48,976 nt of DNA from the NCBI GenBank assembly GCA_031180805.1, contig JAPSLL010000030.1, positions 1 to 48,976 on the forward strand. The letters run 5' to 3'. The position numbers and the translations under genes were made by a program. Positions 36,750 to 45,751 of this stretch are shown piece by piece; positions within the stretch are counted from its first letter, which is position 1, and every line of letters starts with the position of its first letter. This DNA is from Bacillus sp. (in: firmicutes). GTDB lineage: Bacteria; Bacillota; Bacilli; Bacillales; Bacillaceae. The notes beneath the pieces are model-generated. The model ran no database searches and was not told the origin of the DNA. It saw only the letters and a program-made list of their open reading frames with translations.

Positions 36750-36775
36750 TGCCTTGCCCCTTTTGAAGCAAGACA
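36750..36775 (-). terminator. Terminator of the gene at 36795
   Basis: On minus TGTCTTGC pairs with GCAAGGCA (one G-U) and is followed by TTTTT. It lies 20 bases past the stop. Confidence 0.75.
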
Positions 36776-36794
36776 TATTGTTAAAGATTTAAAA

Positions 36795-37142
36795 TTAATA
36801 TTTTTTAAATGAAAATAGCTTTAATAAAGGATGTTTCTTTTTATCAATCACATGTAACTTCTCCATTATTAAATCACGTTCGTGGACTTCTAGCCATTTT
36901 TGCAGTTCCTCTTTATCTTGACAATGAGTTAAGTAAGTCTCTCCGCCCTTACCTTCTGCATTAATTAAATAACGATAAGTGGTTTTCCCCATGCTTACCA
37001 CCTTTTCTAAAGTATTAAAGTTTGAAATAATCAGTTGCTTATATCCGCTTTCCGCGTGCTGTTCTCCAGCCTCCTGGTCATTAGGTCCATTAGGTCCTGT
37101 GAGGTCTCCCTTTGCCACGCTTCTTACGTATGTGCTCTCCAA
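36795..37142 (-). CDS. Hypothetical protein, about 115 residues
   Basis: The N-terminal third is polar and Gly/Asn/Pro-rich (GDLTGPNGPNDQEAGEQ); the rest (from about residue 35) looks folded: YKQLIISNFNTLEKVV, YRYLINAEGKGGETYLTH, then a basic tail. No family recognised. The start is uncertain: TTG at 37142 has only a weak site, and GTG at codon 9 is an alternative. It follows a DUF2294 gene with a 35-base gap and shares the terminator downstream, so the two are probably one operon. Confidence 0.6.
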   Translation of the reverse strand: MESTYVRSVAKGDLTGPNGPNDQEAGEQHAESGYKQLIISNFNTLEKVVSMGKTTYRYLINAEGKGGETYLTHCQDKEELQKWLEVHERDLIMEKLHVIDKKKHPLLKLFSFKKY

Positions 37143-37177
37143 TAAACCTAAAATTTAAATACATACTAAAATAGGAA

Positions 37178-37552
37178 TCAATTATTCATTTCAATCCATT
37201 TTTCTAAGTTCCTATCTAAAATAAACACTTCTATTCTTTCACCTGTACTTGTGCTTATATCACTATGTGATGAAAGTACCTTACATCCAGTATATTGTTC
37301 GATTATTTTTTCATACTCCTTACAATATTTTTCTCGGAGTAATTCTCTCATTTCCTTAACAAGTTTTTTCCCAGGATCGCTATTGACTAAATGTTTTTCT
37401 TCCACAGTCAAAACTCCTTTGTAGCGTGTAATCATCATGTCATAAACGATATATGTTTTTGCTTCCTGTGGGCCTTTTCCGATTAATTCACGCTGAAGCT
37501 TAATTAATTCTTCACTTATTTTTGCCTCTAATTTCTTTTTGGAATAATTCAT
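37178..37552 (-). CDS. DUF2294-family protein
   Basis: 124 residues with the family stretches IYDMMITRYKGVLT-like (YDMMITRYKGVLTVEEKHL) and VLSSHSDISTSTGERIEVFIL. Soluble; role unknown, sometimes described with Na+/bicarbonate-linked genes in other phyla, which is not informative here. GGAGG precedes the ATG. Likely first gene of a two-gene operon. Confidence 0.83.
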   Translation of the reverse strand: MNYSKKKLEAKISEELIKLQRELIGKGPQEAKTYIVYDMMITRYKGVLTVEEKHLVNSDPGKKLVKEMRELLREKYCKEYEKIIEQYTGCKVLSSHSDISTSTGERIEVFILDRNLEKWIEMNN

Positions 37553-37819
37553 AAAACCTCCATAGCATATCTGGGATTCATGGAGTAATTCTAATGTCCG
37601 AATAAAGTTTTTGTCAATCCATATTTTAATTTTTTTACAAAACCTTAAAATCTATAAAAATAAGGAGAAATATTACGAAAAACAGTATTATCATGATGTT
37701 TTATAATAAAAATGGCAGAATATCGTCATTTTTAACGAAATATTGAACTTCTGAGAGGTTTACAGTGCAATGATGATAAGCGTAGAATTATCTCCGTAAA
37801 TCAAATATTAATGGTCAAA

Positions 37820-37975
37820 TCTCATAATATGAGAACGGAGGAACCAATTATTTGGGGTTAATTCTGCTTATGCAGAAGGGATGAGAAACTCTTTCGCCAT
37901 TCTACCCGTCAGCTAACTTCGTCGACTAAAGCGAAGGAGGTCAAAGGACCACCTAATACAGGGGGCTTTTTTGTT
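37820..37975 (+). promoter_or_regulatory. c-di-AMP riboswitch (ydaO/yuaA class)
   Basis: The conserved core is present in order: GAGAACGGAGGAACC, TTTGGGGTTAAT, a short hairpin CTGCTTATGCAG, GGATGAGAAACTCTTTC, CTACCCGTCAGCTAACTTCG and GCGAAGGAGGTCAAAGG. A GC-rich stem with TTTTTTG (ending near 37972) follows as the likely terminator. The class binds c-di-AMP and turns expression off; in B. subtilis it precedes ktrA. The first clear gene downstream is the KtrB-type gene, about 440 bases away. Confidence 0.93.
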
Positions 37976-38416
37976 TTATGATGGAGCAAAAGAGCAGCCT
38001 GGTCAAAACGGTCTTTTTTTGTGCTTAAAATGTGAAAGTACCTCTTGGAAGATAGAACACAAAGCAGTCTTAAATGCTGGGTGCTTTATAGACCAATGAA
38101 TACATTTTCTCCATTTAATATGTTTGGAAATGACAATTTCTTCAAATTCCATCAGAATTTTTATAGTTTCTGCTGGAAATCTATTTTGATTTTGTTCATT
38201 TTAACATGGAGGAAGGTAATCATTGGTCTTTATTTTTTGCTCTTTTCGTAATGAGCGTTTTTAACAATAGTTCTAACAGGTGGAATACAACTTAAGGGAA
38301 GAAAGCAACATAAGCAAATACAGAATGATTTATTTATCAAAGCATGTAATAAATGATAAAACGAAATGGAAAAATTAGAAGAGTTTCTAACTTTGAGGTA
38401 ATTCAAGGAGAATACT
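37976..38416 (+). pseudogene. Spacer between riboswitch and ktrB with a possible broken small membrane ORF
   Basis: From ATG at 38206 the frame reads WSLFFALFVMSVF and then, after dropping one T from the five-T run near 38265, LTIVLTGGIQLKGRKQHKQIQ to a stop at 38356. This resembles a one-helix membrane protein with a basic tail, split by a homopolymer frameshift. No family is recognised and no good ribosome binding site is seen, so it may be chance. Nothing else is supported in this stretch. Confidence 0.3.
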
Positions 38417-39754
38417 ATGAAAAAAATAAATGATTATTTAAATCCACCAAAAATTTTAGTATTAGGCTTTGCGATTATCATTTTTGTTGGAACGTTTTTA
38501 TTAACATTACCGATTGCTACAGAAAACGGAAAAGGTCTATCATTCCTAGATGCATTATTTACGGCTACTTCCGCTACCTGTGTAACAGGTCTTGTTGTTG
38601 TAGATACGGCCGATACGTTTTCTACATTTGGTGAGCTAGTCATATTAACACTCATACAAGTTGGTGGATTAGGTTTTATGACGTTTGGAACGTTTTTATT
38701 TATATTATTAGGCAAGAAAATCTCTTTAAAAGAAAGATTAGTTTTAAAAGAGGCATATAATAACATCTCAATTTCAGGGATAGTCAAATTGGTAAAGCGA
38801 ATTTTGTTGTTCACTGTAATCATTGAGACGCTTGGCGCTACCATCCTTTCGATTCGTTTTTCCTTTGACATGCCAATAGGGACAGCGATTTATTACGGTT
38901 TTTTCCATGCAATATCAATTTTTAATAACGCCGGTTTTGATTTAATGGGAGAGTTCCGAAGCTTGACTGCCTATGTTAACGATCCTTTTGTTGTCATAAC
39001 GATATGTTCGCTTATTACTTTAGGTGGTTTAGGATTTATTGTCTTTAATGAACTATATGAATACAGAATGACGCGCAGATTATCGGTAAACACAAAAATC
39101 GTTTTGAGCACAACGTTCATTTTAACAGCAAGTGCTTCAATTTTAATTTTCCTTTTTGATTACAATAACCCTAATACATTAGGGAATTTAGATATTTCAG
39201 GAAAAGGTTTTGGTGCTTTGTTTCATGCGGTTACTCCAAGGACAGCCGGTGCAAACACATTGCCGATTGCAGATTTAACACATGCAAGTTTATTTTTAAC
39301 AATTATCCTTATGTTTATCGGTGGAGGTTCAGGTTCAACAGCTGGGGGGATAAAAATAACGACCTTTGCCGTATTAATGGCAACCTTTTGGTCTCAAATT
39401 AAAGGGAAGGAAGATATTGTTTTATTTAAACGAAGAATCGAAATGCAAACAGTATTAAAGGCTATTACAGTGGCATTAAGTGGCTTAATGATTATTTTGC
39501 TCGTAACGATTTTATTAAGTATTACAGACAAGGGTCATCATTTCATTATGTATTTATTTGAAGCTACCTCTGCTTTTGGAACTGTAGGATTGTCAATGGG
39601 ATTAACCCCAGAGCTCTCTAGCTTAGGACGGGTCATTATTATTTTCACAATGTTTGTAGGTCGATTAGGTCCATTAACTCTAGGCTTTGCGATCACGAGA
39701 AGACGGACGAAAGAAGCTTTCCACCACCCTAAAGGAAAGATTATGATCGGATAA
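38417..39754 (+). CDS. Potassium uptake channel subunit, KtrB/KtrD type (TrkH family)
   Basis: 445 residues with four membrane-pore-membrane units. Selectivity-filter regions are visible: SATCVTGLVVVD, FNNAGFDLMG, TPRTAGANTLP and FGTVGLSMGLTP. It forms the K+-conducting dimer gated by a cytoplasmic KtrA/KtrC ring. AAGGAG precedes the ATG. It is followed after 57 bases by the ring subunit. The upstream c-di-AMP riboswitch should shut it down when K+ is plentiful, as known for ktr genes. In B. subtilis the ring gene comes first in ktrAB; here the order is reversed. Confidence 0.93.
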   Translation: MKKINDYLNPPKILVLGFAIIIFVGTFLLTLPIATENGKGLSFLDALFTATSATCVTGLVVVDTADTFSTFGELVILTLIQVGGLGFMTFGTFLFILLGKKISLKERLVLKEAYNNISISGIVKLVKRILLFTVIIETLGATILSIRFSFDMPIGTAIYYGFFHAISIFNNAGFDLMGEFRSLTAYVNDPFVVITICSLITLGGLGFIVFNELYEYRMTRRLSVNTKIVLSTTFILTASASILIFLFDYNNPNTLGNLDISGKGFGALFHAVTPRTAGANTLPIADLTHASLFLTIILMFIGGGSGSTAGGIKITTFAVLMATFWSQIKGKEDIVLFKRRIEMQTVLKAITVALSGLMIILLVTILLSITDKGHHFIMYLFEATSAFGTVGLSMGLTPELSSLGRVIIIFTMFVGRLGPLTLGFAITRRRTKEAFHHPKGKIMIG

Positions 39755-39811
39755 CATAGGATTCAATCATTTTGGGGATTTGGATAAACTATAAGTATAG
39801 GAGTGGCATAA

Positions 39812-40468
39812 ATGGCTACAAAACAATATGCGGTTATTGGTTTAGGTAGATTTGGAACAAGTATTGCTCGAAGATTATATGATGCTGGTCAAGAGGTGCT
39901 TGGAATTGATATAAATGAAGAGCGTGTTGATGCTGCAGAATCATTTGTTACCCACGCTGTTATAGCTGATAGCACTGAAGAAAAGGCGCTTACTGCTCTT
40001 GGAATCCGAAATTTTGATTGTGTAATTGTTTCCATTGGGGATGATATGCAGTCAAGTATTTTAACGGTTATGCTATTAAAAAACTTGGAAGTGAACAAAA
40101 TTATTGCTAAGGCGTTAGGAAAGCGACATGGTCAAGTTTTAGAGCATATAGGGGCAGATTGGATTGTATATCCTGAACGGGATATGGGAGAACGTGTCGC
40201 AAATCAGCTTTTATCACCTAATATGCTTAATTACATAGAATTATCAAAGGAATACAATATAGAGGAAATATTAATTCCTGAAAAAATGGCTGAAAAAAAC
40301 TTAAGAGAACTTGATATTCGAGCTAAATATAATGTTAGTGTCATCGCAATTGTAAGTAACGGAGATATCATCGTTTCTCCTTCTCCTGAACATACGATTC
40401 ATAAAGGGGATTTATTAGTGATGATTGGCAATAGAGAGGATTTAGCCAAATTTTCAAGTATAGAATAA
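39812..40468 (+). CDS. Potassium channel regulatory subunit, KtrA/KtrC type (RCK)
   Basis: 218 residues. RCK-N domain with Rossmann loop VIGLGRFGTSIARRL and acidic end of strand 2 (GIDIN), which binds ATP/ADP, and an RCK-C domain (about 135-218), the part that binds c-di-AMP in this family. It forms an octameric ring on the KtrB dimer. Followed by a terminator, so it ends the operon. Confidence 0.93.
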   Translation: MATKQYAVIGLGRFGTSIARRLYDAGQEVLGIDINEERVDAAESFVTHAVIADSTEEKALTALGIRNFDCVIVSIGDDMQSSILTVMLLKNLEVNKIIAKALGKRHGQVLEHIGADWIVYPERDMGERVANQLLSPNMLNYIELSKEYNIEEILIPEKMAEKNLRELDIRAKYNVSVIAIVSNGDIIVSPSPEHTIHKGDLLVMIGNREDLAKFSSIE

Positions 40469-40504
40469 TCATATGTTTTGGAATTTGTATGAAGGTATGT
40501 TCAA

Positions 40505-40530
40505 AATCCTGTGGTAAACAGGATTTTTTT
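40505..40530 (+). terminator. Terminator of the ktrB-ktrA operon
   Basis: AATCCTG / CAGGATT over a 7-base loop, then TTTTTTT. Confidence 0.9.
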
Positions 40531-40658
40531 GTTTGATGCTGTAAGACTGGATTCTCTGAGCTATTTGTATAAATGATTGTATAATTTATGGTAATTTGTA
40601 ATTATTGGTATTAAGTTAGATTGTCTTGAAATCGAATCTATTTAAAGGGAGAGATGAA

Positions 40659-41186
40659 ATGTTTCCTACATTAGAAACAGATAGGCTAATTTTGCGAGAA
40701 TTGACTAAAGAAGATGCAGAAGGTATTTTTGCTTGTTTTTCGAATGAAGGTGTAACACGTTATTATGGACTAGAAACTTTTGAAAAGATCGAACAGGCAG
40801 AAAAAATTGTCGATTTTTTCTCAAAAAGCTATAGTGAAAAAAGAGGCATACGCTGGGGAATTGAAAGAAAAGGAACCAAGGGCATAATTGGAACCATCGG
40901 CTTTAATACTTGGTTACCTAAGCATAAACGTGCAGAAATCGGCTATGAAATACATCCAAACTATTGGAGAAATGGCTATACTCTTGAGGCAGTTTTAAAG
41001 GTAATATCACATGGTTTTGATAAGTTAGATTTAACCCGTATAGGTGCTGTAGTATTTATAGAAAACAAAGCATCGAATAACTTATTAGAAAAAGTAGGAT
41101 TTCAAAAAGAGGGAGTATTAAGGGATTATATGTACCAAAATGGCAAAGCATATGACACATATGTTTACTCCCTCCTTCGAAAATAA
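40659..41186 (+). CDS. RimJ/RimL-type GNAT acetyltransferase
   Basis: 175 residues. LETDRLILRELTKEDAEGIF starts the fold; EIGYEIHPNYWRNGYTLEAV is the acetyl-CoA loop; NKASNNLLEKVGFQKEGVLRDY ends it. The ATG at 40659 after AAAGGGAGAG is preferred to the upstream TTG. Substrate unknown. Confidence 0.9.
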   Translation: MFPTLETDRLILRELTKEDAEGIFACFSNEGVTRYYGLETFEKIEQAEKIVDFFSKSYSEKRGIRWGIERKGTKGIIGTIGFNTWLPKHKRAEIGYEIHPNYWRNGYTLEAVLKVISHGFDKLDLTRIGAVVFIENKASNNLLEKVGFQKEGVLRDYMYQNGKAYDTYVYSLLRK

Positions 41187-41218
41187 TCTTCATTACAATC
41201 TTCAAAGCCTTTATTTTA

Positions 41219-41244
41219 GCGCTATCCTTTAAGAAGGATTGCGC
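41219..41244. terminator. Hairpin between convergent GNAT and metG genes
   Basis: GCGC-T-ATCCTT pairs with AAGGAT-T-GCGC, one T-T mismatch. Moderate T richness on both sides; a plausible shared terminator. Confidence 0.55.
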
Positions 41245-41286
41245 CAATTTTCAAATTAGAGGAATTTGATTCTTTACGTTTACTTG

Positions 41287-42921
41287 TTAAACAGTCTTAC
41301 TTGTTAACCTTTCAAGCTCCTCAACAATTCTCCCAGTATCTATTCGTTCAAATAACGGTTCAACGTTCGATAATACAATCGGTTTAATTAAAATAGGATT
41401 CCAGCTAGTTTCAGATATTTTCAACATCACTTTCACCTTTTCACTTGAAAACGGAAGGAATGGAGTTAAAATATGCGCTAAATTGCCAATAAGATAAACA
41501 CAATTTGCTAAGGTTTGTTTGCAAGCTTCGATATCATCGCTTATCTGTTTCCATGGCTGCTGTTCATCAAAGTATTTATTAGAGTACCTGACAAACTCGA
41601 ATACTCGTTCTAGCCCTTGTTTAAAGGAGGTAGATTCAATACAATTTCCTACTCTTTCATAAAGCTGTTTCACTTTATTCTGAAGCGTACAATCTATTTT
41701 CCTTTCTTGAATCACACCGTCAAATGACTTTTCGATAAATTTTAATGTTCGATGAATAAAATTACCATATGCCCCTAGCAATTCACTATTATGACTATAA
41801 ATAAATTCCTTCCAGGAAAAATCGGCATCCCGGTTTTCCGGAGCATTAATTGTTAAGAAATAACGAATGGAATCCGGGTCATATCTCTCTAACATATCTG
41901 GAATCCACACTGCCCAATTTCTACTTGTAGACAGCTTCTTCTTTTCTAAAGTTAAATACTCATTTGAAACGATATGTGTAGGAAGTGGACTTTTACCAAG
42001 TCCCACTAATATACCTGGCCATATAATTGAATGAAAGGGTATATTATCTTTTCCATGTACGTAATAAGACGTTGTTGTTTCATTCCAAAATATCGAATCA
42101 TCGCTATTTGTTTCCTTTGCCCACTTTTTACTTGCAGTGTAATATCCTGAAACCGCTTCAATCCAAACATAGATTTTTTTAGACTCATACCCATTTACAG
42201 GAACAGTTACTCCAATCGAAAGATCTCTTGAAGCAGCTCGATCTCGCAAACCTTCCTTTAAGTACCTTTTCGTCAATGATATGGCATTTTCACGCCAAAG
42301 CTTTTGATTCTGAGCTTCCTCTGTATAAGCTTCTAAAATTTTCTGAAGGGAGCTTAACGAAAAATAAAAATGCTCCGTTTTCCTTGTCGTAGGGGGCTTC
42401 CCGCATATTTTACATAATTTATTTCGTAATTCAGTTGGTTCTAATACACTAGAACATACATCACATTGATCACCCCTGGCATTTGCCCCGCAATTAGGAC
42501 ATATCCCTTCAACATAACGGTCAGGTAGAAATTGCTGGTCATATTCACAATACGTTTGCTCGATTTCCTTTTGATAAATAAATCCTTTTTCAAATAGCTC
42601 TAAAAATATATCTTGAACAATTTTATGATGATCAGGACTATCAGTTCTCGTGTAAACATCATATGAGAAGCCTAATTTTGTATAGCAATCTACAAATTCT
42701 TGATGATACTTATCCGCAATCTCCTTCGGTGAAACTCCCTCCTCTTTTGCTCTAATTGTTATCGGTGTCCCGTTACAATCGCTTCCTGAAACATATAAAA
42801 CCTTTTCTCCCTTTAAACGGTAATATCTAGCCAAAATGTCACCAGATAATAAGCTTGATATATGGCCAAGATGTAAAGAACCATTTGCATAAGCCCATGC
42901 TCCACCAATAAATATACTCAT
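41287..42921 (-). CDS. metG: Methionyl-tRNA synthetase, zinc-rich (E. coli/archaeal-like) type
   Basis: 544 residues. HLGH at 17-20 is the HIGH motif; the zinc insert has CPNC, CDVC and CKIC pairs, more than the usual Bacillus MetS; the KMSKS motif is degenerate (KKLSTSR). It charges Met-tRNA. There is no C-terminal dimer domain, so it is short. The ATG at 42921 follows GAGGAGG; an in-frame ATG at 42936 overlaps that site. The methionine T-box leader gives induction when Met-tRNA is low. In some Gram-positives a second MetRS of this kind resists synthetase inhibitors; whether this genome also has a standard MetS cannot be seen here. Confidence 0.9.
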   Translation of the reverse strand: MSIFIGGAWAYANGSLHLGHISSLLSGDILARYYRLKGEKVLYVSGSDCNGTPITIRAKEEGVSPKEIADKYHQEFVDCYTKLGFSYDVYTRTDSPDHHKIVQDIFLELFEKGFIYQKEIEQTYCEYDQQFLPDRYVEGICPNCGANARGDQCDVCSSVLEPTELRNKLCKICGKPPTTRKTEHFYFSLSSLQKILEAYTEEAQNQKLWRENAISLTKRYLKEGLRDRAASRDLSIGVTVPVNGYESKKIYVWIEAVSGYYTASKKWAKETNSDDSIFWNETTTSYYVHGKDNIPFHSIIWPGILVGLGKSPLPTHIVSNEYLTLEKKKLSTSRNWAVWIPDMLERYDPDSIRYFLTINAPENRDADFSWKEFIYSHNSELLGAYGNFIHRTLKFIEKSFDGVIQERKIDCTLQNKVKQLYERVGNCIESTSFKQGLERVFEFVRYSNKYFDEQQPWKQISDDIEACKQTLANCVYLIGNLAHILTPFLPFSSEKVKVMLKISETSWNPILIKPIVLSNVEPLFERIDTGRIVEELERLTSKTV

Positions 42922-43033
42922 CAAAACCCTCCTCATTTTTTATAGATAACTCTGTTAAACTTCGTTGTTGCTTTCCGCTGGTGATCTGGGATTTTCCTCT
43001 GCTTAAGCGCGCAATGGACTCTCCCATTAACAC
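42839..43033 (-). CDS. Possible upstream ORF overlapping the start of metG
   Basis: 64 codons from ATG at 43033, which has a good AAAGGAGAA site 8 bases upstream. It begins between the T-box terminator and metG and overlaps the first 83 bases of metG in another frame. The peptide ([21 protein letters not shown] and on) has no known family. Its ribosome binding site is real by sequence, so ribosomes may load here and affect metG initiation, but a functional product is doubtful. Confidence 0.35.
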   Translation of the reverse strand: MLMGESIARLSRGKSQITSGKQQRSLTELSIKNEEGFDEYIYWWSMGLCKWFFTSWPYIKLIIW

Positions 43034-43064
43034 ACTTCTCCTTTGCCTTTAAGAAAAAACAAAA

Positions 43065-43368
43065 AACCTCGTCCTTAACTGAAACAGTTAAGGACGAGGT
43101 TTAAATTCCACGTGATACCACCTTAATTCGCAAATAGTTCACACCATCTGCCTCTGCAAGTACGGAGTAATACTTATACTCTTATACTGTGACATTGATA
43201 ACGAGTGCCAAATCTCGGCGTAGCTTACTAATACAAAAAAGTATGTTCAGTACGAAGCTCAGAGACCATTTTTCAAATGAATGTTTTTGCTTCTTTTCAG
43301 CTACCGAAGCTCTCTGTGTAAAAACAAAGTCATTTTACTTTTTCTCTTCATTGCCTTTATTAGATAAT
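43065..43368 (-). promoter_or_regulatory. T-box riboswitch, methionine specific, leader of metG
   Basis: On minus, Stem I has AGTA and AGAGA, and the specifier loop reads GAAAA-ATG-G followed by TCTCT pairing with an upstream AGAGA, giving Met codon ATG. The T-box is AAGGTGGTATCACG (43111-43124). The terminator is a 17-base-pair perfect stem (43065-43081 / 43085-43101) followed by TTTTTTG. Confidence 0.93.
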
Positions 43369-43375
43369 TACAAAC

Positions 43376-43404
43376 AGTTTATGCAAAATTTTTCCTGAAG
43401 TCAA
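43376..43404 (-). promoter_or_regulatory. Sigma-A promoter of the T-box/metG unit
   Basis: TTGACT (43399-43404), 17 bases, then TAAACT (43376-43381) on minus. Start of transcription near 43368. Confidence 0.7.
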
Positions 43405-43447
43405 TATGGTAATATGTAAATTTTCCATTTGAGTGAGCGAAGTAAAC

Positions 43448-44188
43448 TTAGTTTTCCCCTAACAAAGGAATTCTGCCTTTATAGCGATTAACTAATTCCC
43501 GATTATATTCTTCTGATCCATCGACATTCCCACTTTTAAAAATTGGGGGAGTAAACTCATTTTCAACCATCATTTTAACAGCCTCTACTATAATGGCATT
43601 GACGATGGCAGCTCCAATAACTGTTGAGCCTGATCCGAACGAAACATTAAGTAATTCATGGTTTAGCAAGGCATCTCCAACCATAATATGACTATCTATC
43701 GTTAGATCAGATGCATCAGAAAGAAACATTCCATTTTTATGTCTTGAGGATATATGCTCCGAATAATTGAGAGATGTAATCGCAATTACATAAGCCCCCT
43801 GTTGTTTACCAAATTCAGCAACATCAATCGGAACCGGATTTCTACCTGATGTAGAAGCAACAATTACGATATCATTCGCTTGAATTCCAACCGTCTCCAT
43901 AAATTGTTTAGCATAACCATGCTGTTTTTCCAATTGAGAGGATTTTACCGCCCCTTTATGAAGCATTAACTCTTCTATTAAAATTGGGTTAATTGTTGCA
44001 AGGCCTCCTGCGCGATAAAAGAGCTCCTCAGCAAGCATATGAGAATGACCACAGCCAAACACATGAACAATACCATCATTTTGAATCGATTGAGCAATTT
44101 TACTTGCTGCTGTTTGAATATTATCAGCTTCGTCTTCTTCAATAGTAGATATTAGTTCAATAAGTTTATGAAAATAATGATTAAACAT
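43448..44188 (-). CDS. SIS-domain sugar isomerase/phosphosugar-binding protein (UPF0309 type)
   Basis: 246 residues. SIS fold with VHVFGCGHSHMLAEELFYRAGGL and IVIVASTSGRNPVPIDVAEFGKQQG, the phosphosugar-binding Ser/Thr loops. It is the last gene of the nagA-nagB-nagR operon (25 bases after nagR), so it probably acts on an amino-sugar phosphate. The exact reaction is not known. GGAGATAT precedes the ATG. Confidence 0.87.
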   Translation of the reverse strand: MFNHYFHKLIELISTIEEDEADNIQTAASKIAQSIQNDGIVHVFGCGHSHMLAEELFYRAGGLATINPILIEELMLHKGAVKSSQLEKQHGYAKQFMETVGIQANDIVIVASTSGRNPVPIDVAEFGKQQGAYVIAITSLNYSEHISSRHKNGMFLSDASDLTIDSHIMVGDALLNHELLNVSFGSGSTVIGAAIVNAIIVEAVKMMVENEFTPPIFKSGNVDGSEEYNRELVNRYKGRIPLLGEN

Positions 44189-44213
44189 ATTATATCTCCA
44201 ATATTTTAGGTTT

Positions 44214-44936
44214 TTACCGCTCCATTTGAATCATAAATTTATAACGGTCTGCACGATATACTGATTTAACCAATTCAAGAGGAGTACCATCCTGTAAATA
44301 CGTATTTCTTTGTATAAGCATAACAGGTGCTCCTTTTGCTATTTTTAAATAATTTGCTTCCGTTTGACTAGCAATAGAGGATTCAATAATTTGTGAAGCT
44401 TGATGAATTTTTAGATTTAAATTTTCTTCAATATAAGCATACAGAGATTGGTTCACAATTTGTTCTGTAAGCCCTTTAATTAAATTTGCAGAAATATAAT
44501 TTGTTTCTAAAGCCATCGGAACCCCGTCAGCTAATCGAATACGTTTTATTTCATATACAGGCCCGTATTCAGGAATAAGAAGTTGCCTAGCAATTGGACT
44601 TGTTGATGGGATAATTTCAAATTGGATTAATTGACTGCCTGGCTCAAATCCTCTTGCTTTCATATCCTCTGTAAAACTTGTTAATCCATGAAGAGGCTGT
44701 TCTATTTTTCGTTCAGCAATAAAAGTTCCCTTTCCTTGTAAACGAAATAAATATCCCTCATTAACTAATTCAGTAAAGGCTTGTCTAACTGTCATTCGGC
44801 TAATTTGATGATTTTCAGCATATTCCCTTTCTGGAGGAAGTGAATCACCAGGCTTTAGCTCTCCCTTTTCAATCATTTCTTTAATATGTTCTTTTAGTTG
44901 ATAATAAAGTGGAATGGGGGAATTTTTGTTAATCAT
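44214..44936 (-). CDS. nagR: GntR/HutC-family repressor NagR (YvoA)
   Basis: 240 residues. N-terminal GntR helix-turn-helix (LKPGDSLPPEREYAENHQISRMTVRQAFTELVNEG) and a C-terminal UTRA domain that senses GlcN-6-P or GlcNAc-6-P in this family. It lies 80 bases after nagB. Its likely operators overlap the nagA and nagP promoters. AAGGAG is unusually close to the ATG, so low-level translation is possible. Confidence 0.92.
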   Translation of the reverse strand: MINKNSPIPLYYQLKEHIKEMIEKGELKPGDSLPPEREYAENHQISRMTVRQAFTELVNEGYLFRLQGKGTFIAERKIEQPLHGLTSFTEDMKARGFEPGSQLIQFEIIPSTSPIARQLLIPEYGPVYEIKRIRLADGVPMALETNYISANLIKGLTEQIVNQSLYAYIEENLNLKIHQASQIIESSIASQTEANYLKIAKGAPVMLIQRNTYLQDGTPLELVKSVYRADRYKFMIQMER

Positions 44937-45016
44937 TCTCCTTAATTCACCTTTCCCAATTAAACTCGATAGCGATAGTTTTCACACATACAACGTTTAA
45001 GAACGCATTTTGAGAG

Positions 45017-45751
45017 TTAACAGGTCGTTTTCACACCTGAAACTGCCGCTTTATCTGCAATTATTGTAACATATGGATGATTTTTCAACACAGATGCAGG
45101 AAACTTTTCGTCTATCTCACCGTTTATAAGCTTATTAACTGCATCTCTTTTGCTTTCTCCAGATACTAAAAGCAATATTTCCTTACTTTTCATAATGGTG
45201 GAAATCCCCATCGTAATTGCCTTTGTTGGCACCTCTTCTATCGTCTTAAAAAATCTTGCGTTTGCCTGAATAGTTGAAGGAGCTAATGTAACGACATGAG
45301 TCTTCGAGCTAAAAGACGTACCAGGTTCATTAAATCCAATATGACCATTTTGACCAATTCCTAATATTTGTAAATCAATTCCATTTTCAGTAATTAATTG
45401 TTCATATCTGTTACATTCCGCTTGACTATCAGTTGTATTGCCAAGAGGAATATGTGTTTTCCTTTTATCAATATTAATATGATTAAACAAATGGTTATCC
45501 ATATAATAGCGATAACTATTTGGGTTTTCTCCGGAAAGTCCAATATATTCATCTAAGTTAAAGGTAGTAACTTTCTCATAGGAGGTTCCGTTTTGCTTGT
45601 GATCCTCGATTAAATTTTTATACATTTCACTTGGAGTACCACCTGTAGCAAGTCCTAAATGTATAGCAGGATTGTCAGAAACCTTTTTTAAAATATATTC
45701 TGCTGCTACTTGGCTCATTTGTTGATAGTCATTAACCTCAATGATTTTCAT
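45017..45751 (-). CDS. nagB: Glucosamine-6-phosphate deaminase
   Basis: 244 residues, full length. GLATGGTPSEMYKNL is the phosphate loop; NLDEYIGL carries the catalytic Asp; ILGIGQNGHIGFNEPG the ring-opening His/Glu region. Converts GlcN-6-P to fructose-6-P and ammonia. Start codon overlaps the nagA stop by 4 bases (ATGA), so translation is coupled. Confidence 0.96.
   Translation of the reverse strand: MKIIEVNDYQQMSQVAAEYILKKVSDNPAIHLGLATGGTPSEMYKNLIEDHKQNGTSYEKVTTFNLDEYIGLSGENPNSYRYYMDNHLFNHINIDKRKTHIPLGNTTDSQAECNRYEQLITENGIDLQILGIGQNGHIGFNEPGTSFSSKTHVVTLAPSTIQANARFFKTIEEVPTKAITMGISTIMKSKEILLLVSGESKRDAVNKLINGEIDEKFPASVLKNHPYVTIIADKAAVSGVKTTC

Noticed and set aside
38045-38251. Open frame of 68 codons between the riboswitch and ktrB (plus strand)
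   Set aside because: No ribosome binding site, odd composition rich in Phe and Trp, and it crosses the more plausible small ORF; likely chance.
43189-43398. Rightward open frame of 69 codons
   Set aside because: Lies opposite the methionine T-box leader, whose RNA signals fully explain the sequence.
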